A stretch of DNA of 64,000 nucleotides, from positions 76,807,931-76,871,930 of the forward strand of contig NW_026622985.1 of NCBI RefSeq assembly GCF_023065955.2. The letters are read 5' to 3'. Below the pieces are notes generated by a model that saw only the letters and a program-made list of their open reading frames with translations, ran no database searches and was not told the DNA's origin. The stretch comes from Ursus arctos (taxonomy: Eukaryota; Chordata; Mammalia; Carnivora; Ursidae). Below are positions 11,326 to 22,157 of the stretch, in pieces; positions within the stretch are counted from its first letter, which is position 1, and each line of letters starts with the position of its first letter. A program made the position numbers and the translations under genes.

Positions 11326-14300
11326 TTATGTTCCATAGATGAGAGAAATCATATGATAATTGTCTTTCTCTGCTTGACTTATTTCACTTAGCATTATCTC
11401 CTCCAGTGCCGTCCATGTTGCAGCAAATGTTGAGAACTCGTTCTTTTTGATAGCTGAGTAATATTCCATTGCATATATGGACCACAGCTTCTTTTTTTTT
11501 TTAAGATTTTATTTATTTATTCGACAGAGATAGAGACAGCCAGCGAGAGAGGGAACACAAGCAGGGGGAATGGGAGAGGAAGAAGCAGGCTCATAGTGGA
11601 GGAGCCTGATGTGGGGCTCGATCCCATAACGCCAGGATCACGCCCTGAGCCGAAGGCAGACGCTTAACCGCTGTGCCACCCAGGCGCCCCGGACCACAGC
11701 TTCTTAATCCAGTCATTTGTTGAAGGGCATCTCAGTTCCTTCCATGATTTAGCTATTGTGGACAATGCTGCTATGAACATTGGGATGCATATGGTCCTTC
11801 TCTTCACTATGTCTATATCTTTGGGGTAAATACCCAGTAGTGCAATGGCTGGGTCATAGGGTAGCTCAATTTTTAACTTTTTAAGGGACCTCCACACTGT
11901 TTTCCAGAGTGGCTGCACCAACCTACATTCCCACCAACAATGTAGGAGGGATCCCCTTTCTCCACATCCTCTCCAGCAATTGTTGCATCCTGCCTTGTTG
12001 ATTTTTGCCATTCTAACTGGCGTAAGGTGGTATCTTAGTGTGGTTTTAATTTGAATTTCCCTGATGGCTAATGATTTTTAACATTTTTTCATGTGTGTGT
12101 GTTAGCAATTTGTATGTCTTCATTGGAAAAGTGTCTGTTCATATCATCTGCCCATTTTATGATTTGTTTATTTGTTTCTCATGTGTTGAGTTTGAGAAGT
12201 TCTTTGTAGATCTTGGATACCAGTCTTTTATCTGTAGCATCATTTGCAAATACATTCTCCCATTCTGTGGGCTGCCTCTTAGTTTCTTTGTTTCCTTGGC
12301 TGTGCAGAAGCTTTTCATCTTGATGAAGTCCCACAAGTTCATTTTATCTTTTGTTTCTCTTGCCTTTGGAGATGTGTCATGGGAAAGGTTGCTGTGGCCA
12401 ATGTCGTAGAGGTTGCTGCCTATGCTCTCCTCTAGGATTTTGATGGATTCTATCTCACATCAAGGTCTTTCATCCATTTAGAGTTTATCTTTGTGTATGG
12501 TGTGAGAGAGTGGTCAAGTTTCATTCTTTTGCATATAGCTGACCAATTTTCCCAACACCATTTATTGAAGAGACTGTCTTTTTTCCACTGGATGTTTTTT
12601 CTTGCTTTATCAAAGATTAGTTGCTCAAAGAGCTGAGGGTCCATTTCTGGGTTCTCTATTCTGTTCCATTGGTTTGTGTCTGTTTTTGTTCCAGTACCAT
12701 GCTGTCTTTGTGATCACAGCTTTGTAGTACAGCTTGAAATCTGGCATTGTGATGCCCCCAGCTTTGTTTTTCCTTTTCAACAATTCCTTGGCAATTCGGG
12801 GCCTTTTCTGGTCCCACACAAATTTAAGGGTTGTTTGTTCCAGTTCTTTGAAAAATGTCATTGGTATTTTGATCGGGATAGCATTGAAAGTGTAGATTGC
12901 TCTGGGTAGCATGGACATTTTAACTATGTTCATTCTTCTGATCCATGAGCATGGAATATTTTTCCATCTTTTTGTGTCTTCTTCAATGTCTTTCAAGAGT
13001 GATTTGTAGTTTCTAGAATATAGGCCCTTTACGTCTCTGGTTAAGTTAATTCCAAGGTAATGTATGATTTTTGGTGCTATTGTAAATGGGATGGATTCCC
13101 TAATTTCTCTTTCTTCAGTCTCATCATTCGTGTATAGAAATGCAACTGATTTCTGAGCATTGATTTTTGTATCCCGCCACATTACTGAATTGCTCTGTAA
13201 CTTCTAGTAGTTTGGGCGTGGATTCTTTGGGGTTTTCCATATAGAGTATCATGTCATCAGTGAAGAGAGACAGTTTGACTTCTTCTTTGCCGATTTGGAT
13301 ACCTTTTATCCCTTTTTGTTGTCTGATTGCTGTTGCAAGGACTTCTAGTACTATGTTGAATAATAATGGCAAGAGTGGGCATCCTTGTCGTGTTCCTGAT
13401 CTCAAGGGAAAGGCTTCCAGCTTTTCCCCATTGAGAATGATATTTGCTGTAGGCTTTTCATAGATGGTTTTTATGAGATTGAGGAATGTACCCTCTATCC
13501 CTACACTCTGAAGGGTTTTAATCAGTAAAGGATGCTGTATTTTGTCAAATGCTTTTTCTGCATCTATTGAGAGGATCATATGATTTTTGCTTTTTTCTTG
13601 TTGATAAAATCTATCACACTGATAGATTTGCAAATGTTCTACCACCCTTGCATCCCAGGGATGAATCCCACTTGGTCATGATGGATAATCCTTTTAATGT
13701 ACTGTTGGATTCTATTAGCAAGGATCTTGTTGAGAATTTTGGCATCCATATTCATTAGGGAAATCGGTCTGTAATTCTCCTTTTGGATGGGGTCTTTGCC
13801 TGGTTTGGGGATCAAGGTAATATTGGCCTCTTAGAAGGAGTTTGGTAGCTTTCCTTCTGTTTCTATTTTTTGAAATAGCCGTAGGAGAATAGGTATTATT
13901 TCTTCTTTGAATGTTTGGTAGAATTCCCTGGGAAAACCATCAGGCCCTGGCGTTTTGTTTTTTGGAAGGCTTTTAATCACTGTTTCAATCTCTTCATAAT
14001 TAATTGGTCTGTTTAAAAAATCAATTTCTTCCTGTTTCAGTCTTGGTAGTTTATAGGTTTCCAGGAAGGCCTCCATCTCTTCCAGATTGCTTAATTTATT
14101 GGCATAAAACTGTTGATAAAAGTTTCTAATAATCCTTCCAATTTCATTGGTGTTGGTTGTGACCTCTCCCTTTTTATTCATAATTTTATTAATTTGGGTC
14201 CTTTCTCTATTCTTTTGGATAAGTCTTTTATTAATTCTCTCAAAGAACCAGCTTCTAGTTCTGTTGATCTGCTCTACTGTACTCCTGGTTTCTAATTCAT

Positions 14301-15318
14301 TGATTTCTGCTTCCTCGTGAGTGGATTAGGCCTGTCCCTCTGTTGTTGTTCCAGCTTCTTGAGGTGAGAATATAAAAACTGCATTTTAGATTTTTCTATT
14401 CTTTTGAGTGAGGCTTGGATGGCTATGTATTTTCCCCTTAGGACTGCTTTTGCAGTGTCCCATAGGTTTTGGACCATTGTGTTTCATTCTCGTTGGTCTC
14501 CATAAATTGTTTAAATTGATTTTTGATTTCCTGGTTTATTGAATCATTCTTAAGCTGGATGGTTCTTAGTCTCCAAGTGTTTGAGTTTCTTCCAATTTTT
14601 CCTTGTGGTTGAGTTCCACATTCAAACCATTGTGGTCTGAGAATATGCAGGGAATAATTTCAGTCTTTTGGTATCAGTTGAGACCTGTTTTGTGTCCCAG
14701 AGCATGGTCTATTCTTGAGAATGTTCCATGGGCATTAGAATAGAATGAGTATTCTTGGTTCTGGGGTTAGTGTTCTACATATATCTATGAGGTCCAACTC
14801 GTCGAGTATGGCATTCAAAGCTCTTGTTTCATTGTTGATTTTCTGCTTAGGTGATCTATCTATTGCTGATAGTGGAGTGTTGAGGTCCCCTACTATTAAC
14901 ATATTTTTATCTATATGTCTCTTTATTCTGGTTAAGAGTTGGCTTGTGTATCTTGCTGCTCCCCTGTTGGGGGCATATATATTTATAATTGTCATATCCA
15001 CTTGTTGGATACATCCTTTAAGAACAATATAGTGCCCTTCTGTGTCTCTAACTATAGTCTTTAGTTTAAAATCCAAACTGTCTGATATGAGAATTGCTAC
15101 TCCAGCTTTCTTTTGAGGTCCATTGGCATGAAAGATGGTATTCCATCCCTTTACTGTCAGTCTGAATGTATCTTTAGGTTCAAAATGAGTCTCTTGTAGA
15201 TAGCAAATGGATGGGTCATGTCTTTTTATCCAATCTGCAACCCTGTGGCATTTATGGGAGCATTTAGGCCATTTACATTGAGACTGATTATTGAGAGATA
15301 TGATTTTAATGATGCCAT
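11326..15318 (-). pseudogene. L1-A ORF2 (endonuclease/reverse transcriptase), disrupted
   Basis: ORF2p normally nicks target DNA and reverse transcribes L1 RNA in a cytoplasm-to-nucleus RNP with ORF1p. The start is the ATG ending at 15318, matching the equivalent ATGs of L1-B and L1-C. The stop (11326-11328) follows the conserved C-terminus 'MISLIYGT' seen in the sister copies. The endonuclease region lies at about 14735-15318 ('LNVNGLNAPI' near the start, 'NIYAPNRGAA' near 14990). Reverse transcriptase lies at about 12900-14180; its catalytic motif reads FTDD in place of the usual FADD at 13253-13264. The C-terminal segment (11664-12011) is cut by a SINE at 11494-11690. No open piece exceeds about 185 codons. 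Confidence 0.93.
11479..11705 (-). mobile_element. young can-SINE in L1-A ORF2, perfect TSD
   Basis: The SINE spans 11494-11690 and is bounded by a perfect 15-bp duplication GGACCACAGCTTCTT (11479-11493 and 11691-11705). It has the young body variant (in reverse: 'GATCACGCCCTGAGCCGAAG', 'GAAGAAGCAGGCTCATAGTG') and the 'TCGACAGAGATAGAGACAGC' end with AAAT units. It interrupts the C-terminal coding region of L1-A ORF2, whose frame runs on into SINE sequence for a few codons. It is younger than L1-A and is a candidate lineage marker. Confidence 0.97.
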
Positions 15319-15390
15319 GATGCCTGTAAAGTCTTTGTTTGTATCGGTTGTGACTTTCTGTTCTGTATCTCTCTTGGGGCCTTTTTACTT

Positions 15391-16306
15391 TTATAGAACC
15401 CCCCTTAATATCTCCTGTAAGGCTGGTTTTGTGGGTATGAAATTGGTCAATGACTGGAGATTCTGGAAGGTCTTTATCTCTCCATCAATTCTGAATGACA
15501 GCCTTGCTAGATAAAGGATCCTTGGCTGCATGTTTTTCTCTGAAAGAGCTTTAAAAATGCCCCCCCCCAACCCTTTCTCTCATTCCAGGTCTGTGTAGAC
15601 AGGTCTGACGTTATTCTGATAACTTTGCCTTGGTACGTGAGAAATTTCTTTGCCCTGGCCGCTTTCAATACTGTATCCTTAGATCTAATATTTGCGAATG
15701 GCACTATGACGTGACGTGGTGTAGGTTTGTCATGGTTGAGCTTGGGAGGGGTCCTCTCTGCCTCTTGGACACGAATGCTTGTTTCCTTTGCTAGATTAGG
15801 GAAGTTTTCAGCTACAATTTGTTCAAATATCTCTTCTAGACCTCTGTTTCCCCCCCACCCCCACCCCAGGGAAGCAGATGATTCTGACATTGGAACGTTT
15901 CATTGAGTCAGTAATCTCCCGTAACCTACATTGTTGAGATTGGATTTTTTTGAGCCAAGTTTCTATTTTAGCTTTCTCTTTTACTAACCCATCCTCCAAT
16001 TCACCTATACGTTCTTCTGCCTCATTCACCCTGGCCGTCAGAGCCTCTAGTTTTGCCTGCATTTGGCTCATAGAATTTTTAATTTCTGCCAGATTTGCTC
16101 TCATTTCCGCCCTTAGAGATTCTATATTCTCATTAACATTTTCGTTAATACTTTTTTCAAGTCTACACATCATCTTGACCATTGTTACTCTGAACTCCAT
16201 TTCTGATAATTTGGTTATATCCATATCCATCAGTTCTGTGGCAGAGGCCACAGACTCATTGTCTTTTCTTTGCTGGGGGGGGGGGTTGATTTCTCCTTCT
16301 CGTCAT
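15391..16306 (-). pseudogene. L1-A ORF1 (RNA-binding chaperone), frameshifted
   Basis: ORF1p is a trimeric coiled-coil RNA-binding protein that coats L1 RNA. Seen here: an acidic N-terminus ('MDMDITKLSEMEF'), a heptad-rich coiled coil (about 15950-16150), then the RNA-binding core with 'RSKDTVLKAARAKKFLTYQG' (about 15620-15680). The C-terminus ends at a TAA at 15391-15393. Frameshifts lie near a G/C-rich tract at about 15845-15870 and at a C9 run (15560-15568). The most upstream ATG (16306-16304) is out of frame with the body because of an 11-base G/C homopolymer at 16275-16285; the first in-frame ATG is at about 16230. Confidence 0.92.
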
Positions 16307-17224
16307 TCTGATGAGGAGAGGGTGCAGGGTTGTCCAGAGCCCAAATTACTGACCGGGACCCAGGCCGTGCGCCCTTGTTTTATAGGGATCTTAGGGATGT
16401 GGGCTTCTTGATTTTTCAGCCTGCCTTCTGGGGAGGGGCCTGCCACACTGATTCTCAGGCAACCCTGTTTGGGTAGAGTCTCCATGTCCCCTGCGAGGGG
16501 GATGGTGATGGGCACCCTGTGAGCCGGTATTTCCAGGCTTTTGTTCTCTGGCGGCTTTCCCTGGCGGTTTGCTGTGCCTCTTCTGAGAGTCAGAGCAGCA
16601 GTGGCTGAATCTCAGCCTCTGTGTCAGAACAGAGGGATCACGGGCCGTTCTCCACTGATGTTCTGGCCACTTTAACTCTGTTACTGTTGGTGCTGTTCAA
16701 CCCTGCAGTGTCCTGGGATGTGCACCCCACACCTGTCGTCCCAGCCCTCACTTCCAGGGCCGTCGTATCTCTGTTCTTTTTGCTTCTAACACCACCAGCC
16801 ACCCCCGCGCGCTCCGGAGCTCCATTTCGGTGTGGTTTACGTGCACTCCGGAGCTCCAGTTTTCAGTCTGGTAGTCTGGTGGCGCACGTTCCCCGGCTCA
16901 CGGTCTCAGTCTGTTCTCTCGAGGGTGCCGTCAGCTAGCCCGCCCGCTCCCCCGTGCAGGTGGCTACCACTTCCCGGCGCCTGAGCGCGGCGGCTCCCTC
17001 CCCCTTCCGTTTATCTTCCGATATCTGTGCACAGATTCACGGCTCCCCGCTTAGTACCTCAATACTCAGCGCTGGAGATGTTCATTTGTAGAGATCCAGA
17101 TGTATCTTCCTGCGTCTCAGGCTGATTCCGTGGATGTTCAGGCTGGTCTGGTACCTATCCAGCTCGACTCAGGGGACCGGCTGAAAAAGGGGACCCTTGC
17201 TTCTCCGCCATCTTAACTCCCTCC
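16307..17224 (-). promoter_or_regulatory. L1-A 5'UTR / internal promoter region
   Basis: About 0.9 kb upstream of ORF1. CpGs are enriched at about 16790-17000, unlike the flanking AT-rich DNA, as in other mammalian L1 promoters that are methylated in the germline and soma. It starts on the minus strand with 'GGGAGGGAGTTAAGATGGCG'. Minus-strand transcription would run towards ORF1. Plus-strand open frames here are discussed under findings. Confidence 0.8.
17205..17214 (-). promoter_or_regulatory. YY1-like motif at L1-A 5' end
   Basis: Minus-strand AAGATGGCGG begins about 11 bases from the element's first base. In primate L1s a YY1 site (AAGATGGC core) at nearly the same offset directs accurate initiation. 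The role here is inferred from position and motif. L1-B has the same site with one CpG decayed (27852-27861). Confidence 0.6.
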
Positions 17225-17276
17225 CTAAAGGCAGACTATTAACTGACTGAGCCACCCAGGCGCCCCAGAACAATTA
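17225..17276 (-). mobile_element. can-SINE head, other half of the split element
   Basis: The tRNA-like head (17225-17266) of the SINE begun at 10766 resumes after L1-A, followed by its 3' flanking duplication AACAATTA at 17269-17276. The first 16 bases (17225-17240) are the L1-A target duplication. Confidence 0.93.
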
Positions 17277-17453
17277 TTTCTGGTAGGATTTTTTTCCCTT
17301 CATCTTATAAATGAGTCCAGAGTGTTTCTGAGGTCATTTAACTAGTTGAATTGGGTTTTAATAAGTCTATTTCATACCAAAGTTCATGATTTTTTTACAA
17401 TACTACATATGAAGTTCTCTTACAAACATACTCGTGTTAATAAATTCTAATAG

Positions 17454-17670
17454 GAAAATATATTCCTTTTTTAAAATATTTATTTATTTGAGAGAGAGAG
17501 AGCAAACATGAGTGGGAGGGGCAGGGTGAGGGAGTCTCCAGCAGACTCTGCGCTAACCATGGAGCTCTACTCAGGGCTCAATCCCACGATCCAGAGATCA
17601 TGACCTTAGCTGAAACCAGGAGTCGGATGCTCAACCAACCGCACCACCCAGGCACCCTGAAAACATATTC
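17454..17670 (-). mobile_element. can-SINE (older variant) with TSD
   Basis: The SINE spans 17466-17658, antisense, and is flanked by GAAAATATATTC (17454-17465) and GAAAACATATTC (17659-17670). The body carries the older 'GAGATCATGACCTTAGCTGA' form in reverse. The right-hand duplication was later reused by the next SINE. Confidence 0.93.
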
Positions 17671-17885
17671 TTTTTTTTTTTTTTTTTTAAGATTTTATTT
17701 ATTTATTCGACAGAGACAGCCAGCGAGAGAGGGAACACAAGCAGGGGGAGTGGGAGAGGAAGAAGCAGGCTCCTAGCGGAGGAGCCTGATGTGGGGCTCG
17801 ATCCCACAATGCCGGGATCACACCCTGAGCCGAAGGCAGACGCTTAACTGCCGTGCCACCCAGGCGCCCCTGAAAACTTATTCTT
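17658..17885 (-). mobile_element. young can-SINE inserted at the neighbour's TSD
   Basis: The SINE spans 17673-17870, antisense, with a 20-base T-run. It is flanked by TGAAAACATATTCTT (17658-17672) and TGAAAACTTATTCTT (17871-17885). It has the young 'GAAGAAGCAGGCTCCTAGCG' variant. Its left duplication is the right duplication of the preceding SINE, so it landed exactly at the older element's boundary. Confidence 0.95.
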
Positions 17886-18106
17886 AAGCAGGTTAAAATA
17901 GCCAGTGCCTTCAGGTTAAAAAATCCATGAATGACAAAGTTGAAGCTCAAATTGTCATTTGTCATTCTTAGAGGGCACATTCATAGTCCTACTTCCTCTG
18001 TTCTTTGAGCCATATTTGTTGGTCTGATTTCCAAGTAGTTTATAAAGTATCTGAAATAATTATTAGATAGTTTTCCAAGTCTTGGTGGTGTTGGTGAAGA
18101 ATAGTT

Positions 18107-18332
18107 TATAGCATTGCTTTTTTTTTTTTTTTTTTTTTAAAGATTTTATTTATTTGACAGAGACACAGTGAGAGAGGGAACACAAGCAGGTGCAGTGGGA
18201 GAGGGACAAGTGGGCTTCCCACTGCTCAGGGAGCCTGATGCAGGGCTCGATCCCAGGAACCTGGTATCATGACCTGAGCCAAAGGCAGACGCTTAAGGAT
18301 TGAGCCACCCAGGCTCCCCTATAGCATTACCT
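18107..18332 (-). mobile_element. can-SINE with TSD
   Basis: The SINE spans 18121-18319, antisense, with a T-run at 18118-18138. It is flanked by TATAGCATTGCTTT (18107-18120) and the diverged TATAGCATTACC (18320-18331). Intermediate body variant ('CCTGGTATCATGACCTGAGC' in reverse). Confidence 0.93.
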
Positions 18333-19202
18333 TTTAGTAGTGAAAACCAAATGAATGGTATGGGCAGGCAGTGAATAATCCTAGCACATAACACTCAAAT
18401 GATATGCAGCCTGAGAGAATTATGTAGGAGAAGCTAGTCTTACAGGGCTCCACAGCTGGGAGAAAAGCATTCAGAACATTTGAGGTTGCACAGAACTTTC
18501 TAGTTCATGGTGGTTATTGAGTATATAGGAACAGTTATTTAGTAGATGTGAAAAAAAAAGTGTTGATGAGTAGAAGCTCCCATAGAAGAAAATTTATTAA
18601 AAGTTACAGACACTGTGAAAAAATTCAGTGATTTTATGTCTTTTATATTTGCTATATAAGCTGTATATGCTTTTATATATATTGCTATGTGTTATAATTA
18701 CACACAATGAGGTCTAATGTTCTGGAATTCTCTTCAAGTATAAATAGGATATTACATTAGATATTTGGAGATTTCAGCCTGCCAACAGGTTATCAGAAAC
18801 CTATTGTTTGGCATGAGGAACTCAATTTGATTGGCTGTAAACAGGCTTACTATTTTCTCATTTTCTAATAGTTCCCACTAACTGCTAGTGTATGAAGTGG
18901 GACATGTTTACTTTGTTCATTAATATTCTGTAGCCCATCCATTAATTCATTTGACTTTGCTTAGTTCAGTAATCTCTGGCATTTCAATGTGTTGCCACTT
19001 TAGTTTCTCTGATTTCCCTACTCTTCAATAGGAAAAAATATGTTCCATTAGACTAATGCACAATTCAGCAGAATGTTCTCTCTCTTAATGTGTAGTCTTT
19101 TCAATTAACATGTTTTTTGAACTGGATATGAGAATTGTGCTAAATGTTTAATAACTTCCCAGTATGGGTATAAAGACTTTGGTACATTCACTTAATGATG
19201 TA
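18333..19202. other. no gene recognised
   Basis: Single-copy-looking AT-rich DNA with no repeat or coding signal that I can name. Confidence 0.5.
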
Positions 19203-21881
19203 CTTTTTTTCTTTATTTTTTAATTCCAATATAATTAATGTACGTTCTTATATTAGTTTCATGTGTCCAACATAGTGATTCAACGATTCTATACATTACT
19301 CAGTGCACATCATGATAAAGTGTACCCTTAATCCCCTTCACCTATTTCACCCATCCCTTCAACACCTCCTCTCTGGTAACCACCAGTTTGTTCACTATAG
19401 TTAAAAATCTGTTTTTTGGTTTGTCTTTTTGTTGTTCATTTATTTTGTTTCTTAAATTCTGCATGAGTAAAGTCATATGGTATTTCTTTCTCTGAGTTAT
19501 TTCATTTAGCCTTATACCTTGTAGGTCCATCTATATTGTAGAAAATGGCAAGATTTCATTCTCTTTTATGGCTGAATAATATTCCAGTGTGTGTATGTTT
19601 GTATGAGTGTGTGTGTGTATCTTTATCCATTTTATCCACCAGTTGATGAACATTGGGCTGCTTCCATGTCTTGGATATTGTAAATAATACTACTGTAAAC
19701 ATAGGGGTACATGTATCCCTTTTAATTAGTATTTTCTATTTTTCGGGTAAATCAGTAGTGTGATTGCTGGATCATAGGGTAATTCTGTTTTTAACTTTTT
19801 GTGGAATTTCCATACTGTTTTTTACAGTGGGTGCTCCTGTTTGCATTCTCAACTGTGCACAAAGGTTTTTTTTTTTTTCCCTCCACATCCTTGCCAACAC
19901 TTGTTTTTTATTTTAGCCATTCTGACAAGTGTGAGGTGATATCTCATTGTGGTTTTCATTTGCATTTCCCTGATGATGAGTGATATTGAGCCTCTTTTCA
20001 TATGTCTGTCGGCCATCTGTGTGTCTTCTTTGGAGAAATGCCTGTTCATGTCTTCTGCCCATTTTTAATTGGATTATTTGTGTTTTTGTTGGTGTTGAGT
20101 TGTATAAGTTCTTTATATATTTTGATATTAAACTCCTATCAGATATATCATTTGCAAATATTTTCTCCCACTCAGTAGGTCATCATTTAGTTTTGTTGAT
20201 TGTTTCCTTTGCTGTGCAAAAGCTTTTTATTTTGATGTAGTTCCAATAGTTTATTTTTGCTCCTATTTGCCTTGCCTCAGGAGACATATCTAGAAAAATG
20301 TTGCTATGGCTAATGTCAGAGAAATTACTGCCTGTGCTCTCTTCTAGGATTTTTATGGTCTCAGGTCTCACATTTAGTTCTTTAATCCATTTTAAGTTTA
20401 TTTTTGTGTATGGTGTAAGAAAATGGTCCAGTTTTATTATTTTGCCTGTAGCTGTCCAGCATCATTTGTTGAAGAACCTTTTTCCTCTTGCATATTCTTG
20501 CCTCCTTTGCCTGACCATAGAATTGTGGGTTTATTTCTGGGCTCTCTATTCTGACCCACTGACATACATGTCTGTTTTTGCGCCAGTCCAGTTCCATATT
20601 GTTTTGATTATTGCAACGTTGTATTATATCTTGAAATCTGGAATTGTGGTACCTCCAGTTTCTCCCCTTTTCAAGATTGCTTTGGGTATTTGGAGTCTTT
20701 TGTGGTTCCATACAAATTTTAAGATTATTTGTTCTAGATCTATGACAAATGTTGGTATTTTGATAGGGATTGCATGAAATTTGTAGATTACTTTGGGTTC
20801 TATAGACATTTTAACAGTATTGGTTTTTCTAATCAAGCATGGAATATCTCCTATCAGTTTGTGTCATCTTTGATTTATTTCACCAGTATTTTATAGTTTT
20901 CAGAGTACAAGTCTTTCACCCCCTTGGTTTAGTTTACTCCTAGGTATTTTATTATTTTCAGTGCAATTGTAAATGAGATTGTTTCTTAATTTCTCTTTCT
21001 GCTGCTTCATTATTGGTGTATAGAAATGCAACAGATTTCTATAGATTGCTTTTGTATCCTGAGACTTAACTGAATTCATTTAACAGTTCTAAGTTTTTGG
21101 TGAAGTCTTTAGGGTTTTCTATATATAGTACCATGTCATCTGCAAATAATGAAATTTTTATTTCTTCCTTACAAAATTGGATGTCCTTCATTTCTTTTTC
21201 TGGTCTGACTGTTGTGGCTAGGATTTCCAGTACTGTGTTGAATAAAAGTAATAGGATTGGACATCCTTGTCTTTTTCCTGACCTTAGGGGAAAAGCTCTC
21301 AGTTTTTCCCCATTGAGTATGATATTCACTGTGGGTTTTTCATCTGTGGCTTTCATTATTTTGAGGTATGCTTCCTCTAAAAGTACATCATTGAGGGTTT
21401 TTATCATGATTGGATGTTGTACTTTGTCAAATGTTTATTCTGCATCTATGGAAATGATCAAATGATTTTTATCCTTTCTCTTTTTGATGTGATGTCTCAC
21501 ATTGACTGATTTGCAAATATTGAACCATCCTTGTATCTTAGGAATAAATCCCACGTGATAGTGGTGAATTTTTTTTAATGTGTTGTTGGATTCCATTTGC
21601 TAGCTCTCCTTGTGAGACTGGTTTAGTGGTGATGAATTCCTTTAATTTTTGTTTCTCTGGGAAACTTTATCCCTCCTTTTGTTTTGAATGATAGTCTCTT
21701 AGTGGATAGAGTATTCTTGGTTGAAGGTTTTTTCCTTTCAGCACTTGAATATATCATGCCTCTTCCTTCTTGTCTTCAGTTTGCTGAAAAATCAGTTGAT
21801 GCTTCTATGGGATTTCCCTGGTATGTAACTGTTTTCTTTTCTCTTGCTGCTTTTAAAGTGCTTGCTTTATCATTACTTTTT
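19203..21881 (-). mobile_element. L1-F (older LINE-1), 3' part, split by L1-B
   Basis: Older minus-strand L1, more diverged than L1-A and L1-B. From 19203 upward in sense-reverse: 3'UTR, ORF2 C-terminal region (about 19460-20500), the reverse transcriptase thumb and palm (20600-21603), then an abrupt switch at about 21604 to the C-terminal end of ORF1. About 2.2 kb of ORF2 is missing compared with L1-E. L1-B inserted at 21868-21881 in the ORF1 region (TSD TATCATTACTTTT). The element resumes at 27873. Confidence 0.9.
19460..21603 (-). pseudogene. L1-F ORF2, N-terminal part deleted
   Basis: Only the reverse transcriptase palm onwards is kept; the endonuclease and N-terminal reverse transcriptase are absent. 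The catalytic motif is still FADD at 21135-21146, within an open piece of 113 codons (21066-21407) that also carries '[12 protein letters not shown]'. Stops and frameshifts separate the remaining pieces (109, 70, 66 and 62 codons). It cannot be functional. Confidence 0.88.
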
Positions 21882-22157
21882 TTAAATTTTTTTATTACAT
21901 TATGTTAGTCACCATACAGTACATCCCCGGTTTCCGATGTAAGGCTCGATGATTCATTAGTTGTGTATAACACCCAGTGCACCATGCAATACGTGCCCTC
22001 CTTACTACCCATCACCGGTCTATCCCATTCCCCCACCCCACTCCCCTCTGAGGCCCTCAGTTTGTTTCTCATAGTCCATAGTCTCCCATGCTTCACTCCC
22101 CCTTCTGATTACCCCCCTTTCTTTATCCCTTTCTTCCCCTACTGATCTTCCTAGTTC

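Larger units (their letters stand above)
10929..17224 (-). mobile_element. L1-A, near-full-length LINE-1
   Basis: Minus-strand L1 of about 6.1 kb once the internal SINE (11494-11690) and its duplication are removed. It contains a 5'UTR (16307-17224), ORF1 (15391-16306), ORF2 (11326-15318), a 3'UTR and an unusual extended tail (10929-11055). The 16-bp TSD CTAAAGGCAG-A-S-TATT lies at 10913-10928 and 17225-17240 with one mismatch. The insertion is inside a can-SINE. Both ORFs are broken, so it is not autonomous. It closely resembles L1-B (21882-27872) along its length, which places both in the same carnivore-lineage family. Confidence 0.96.
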
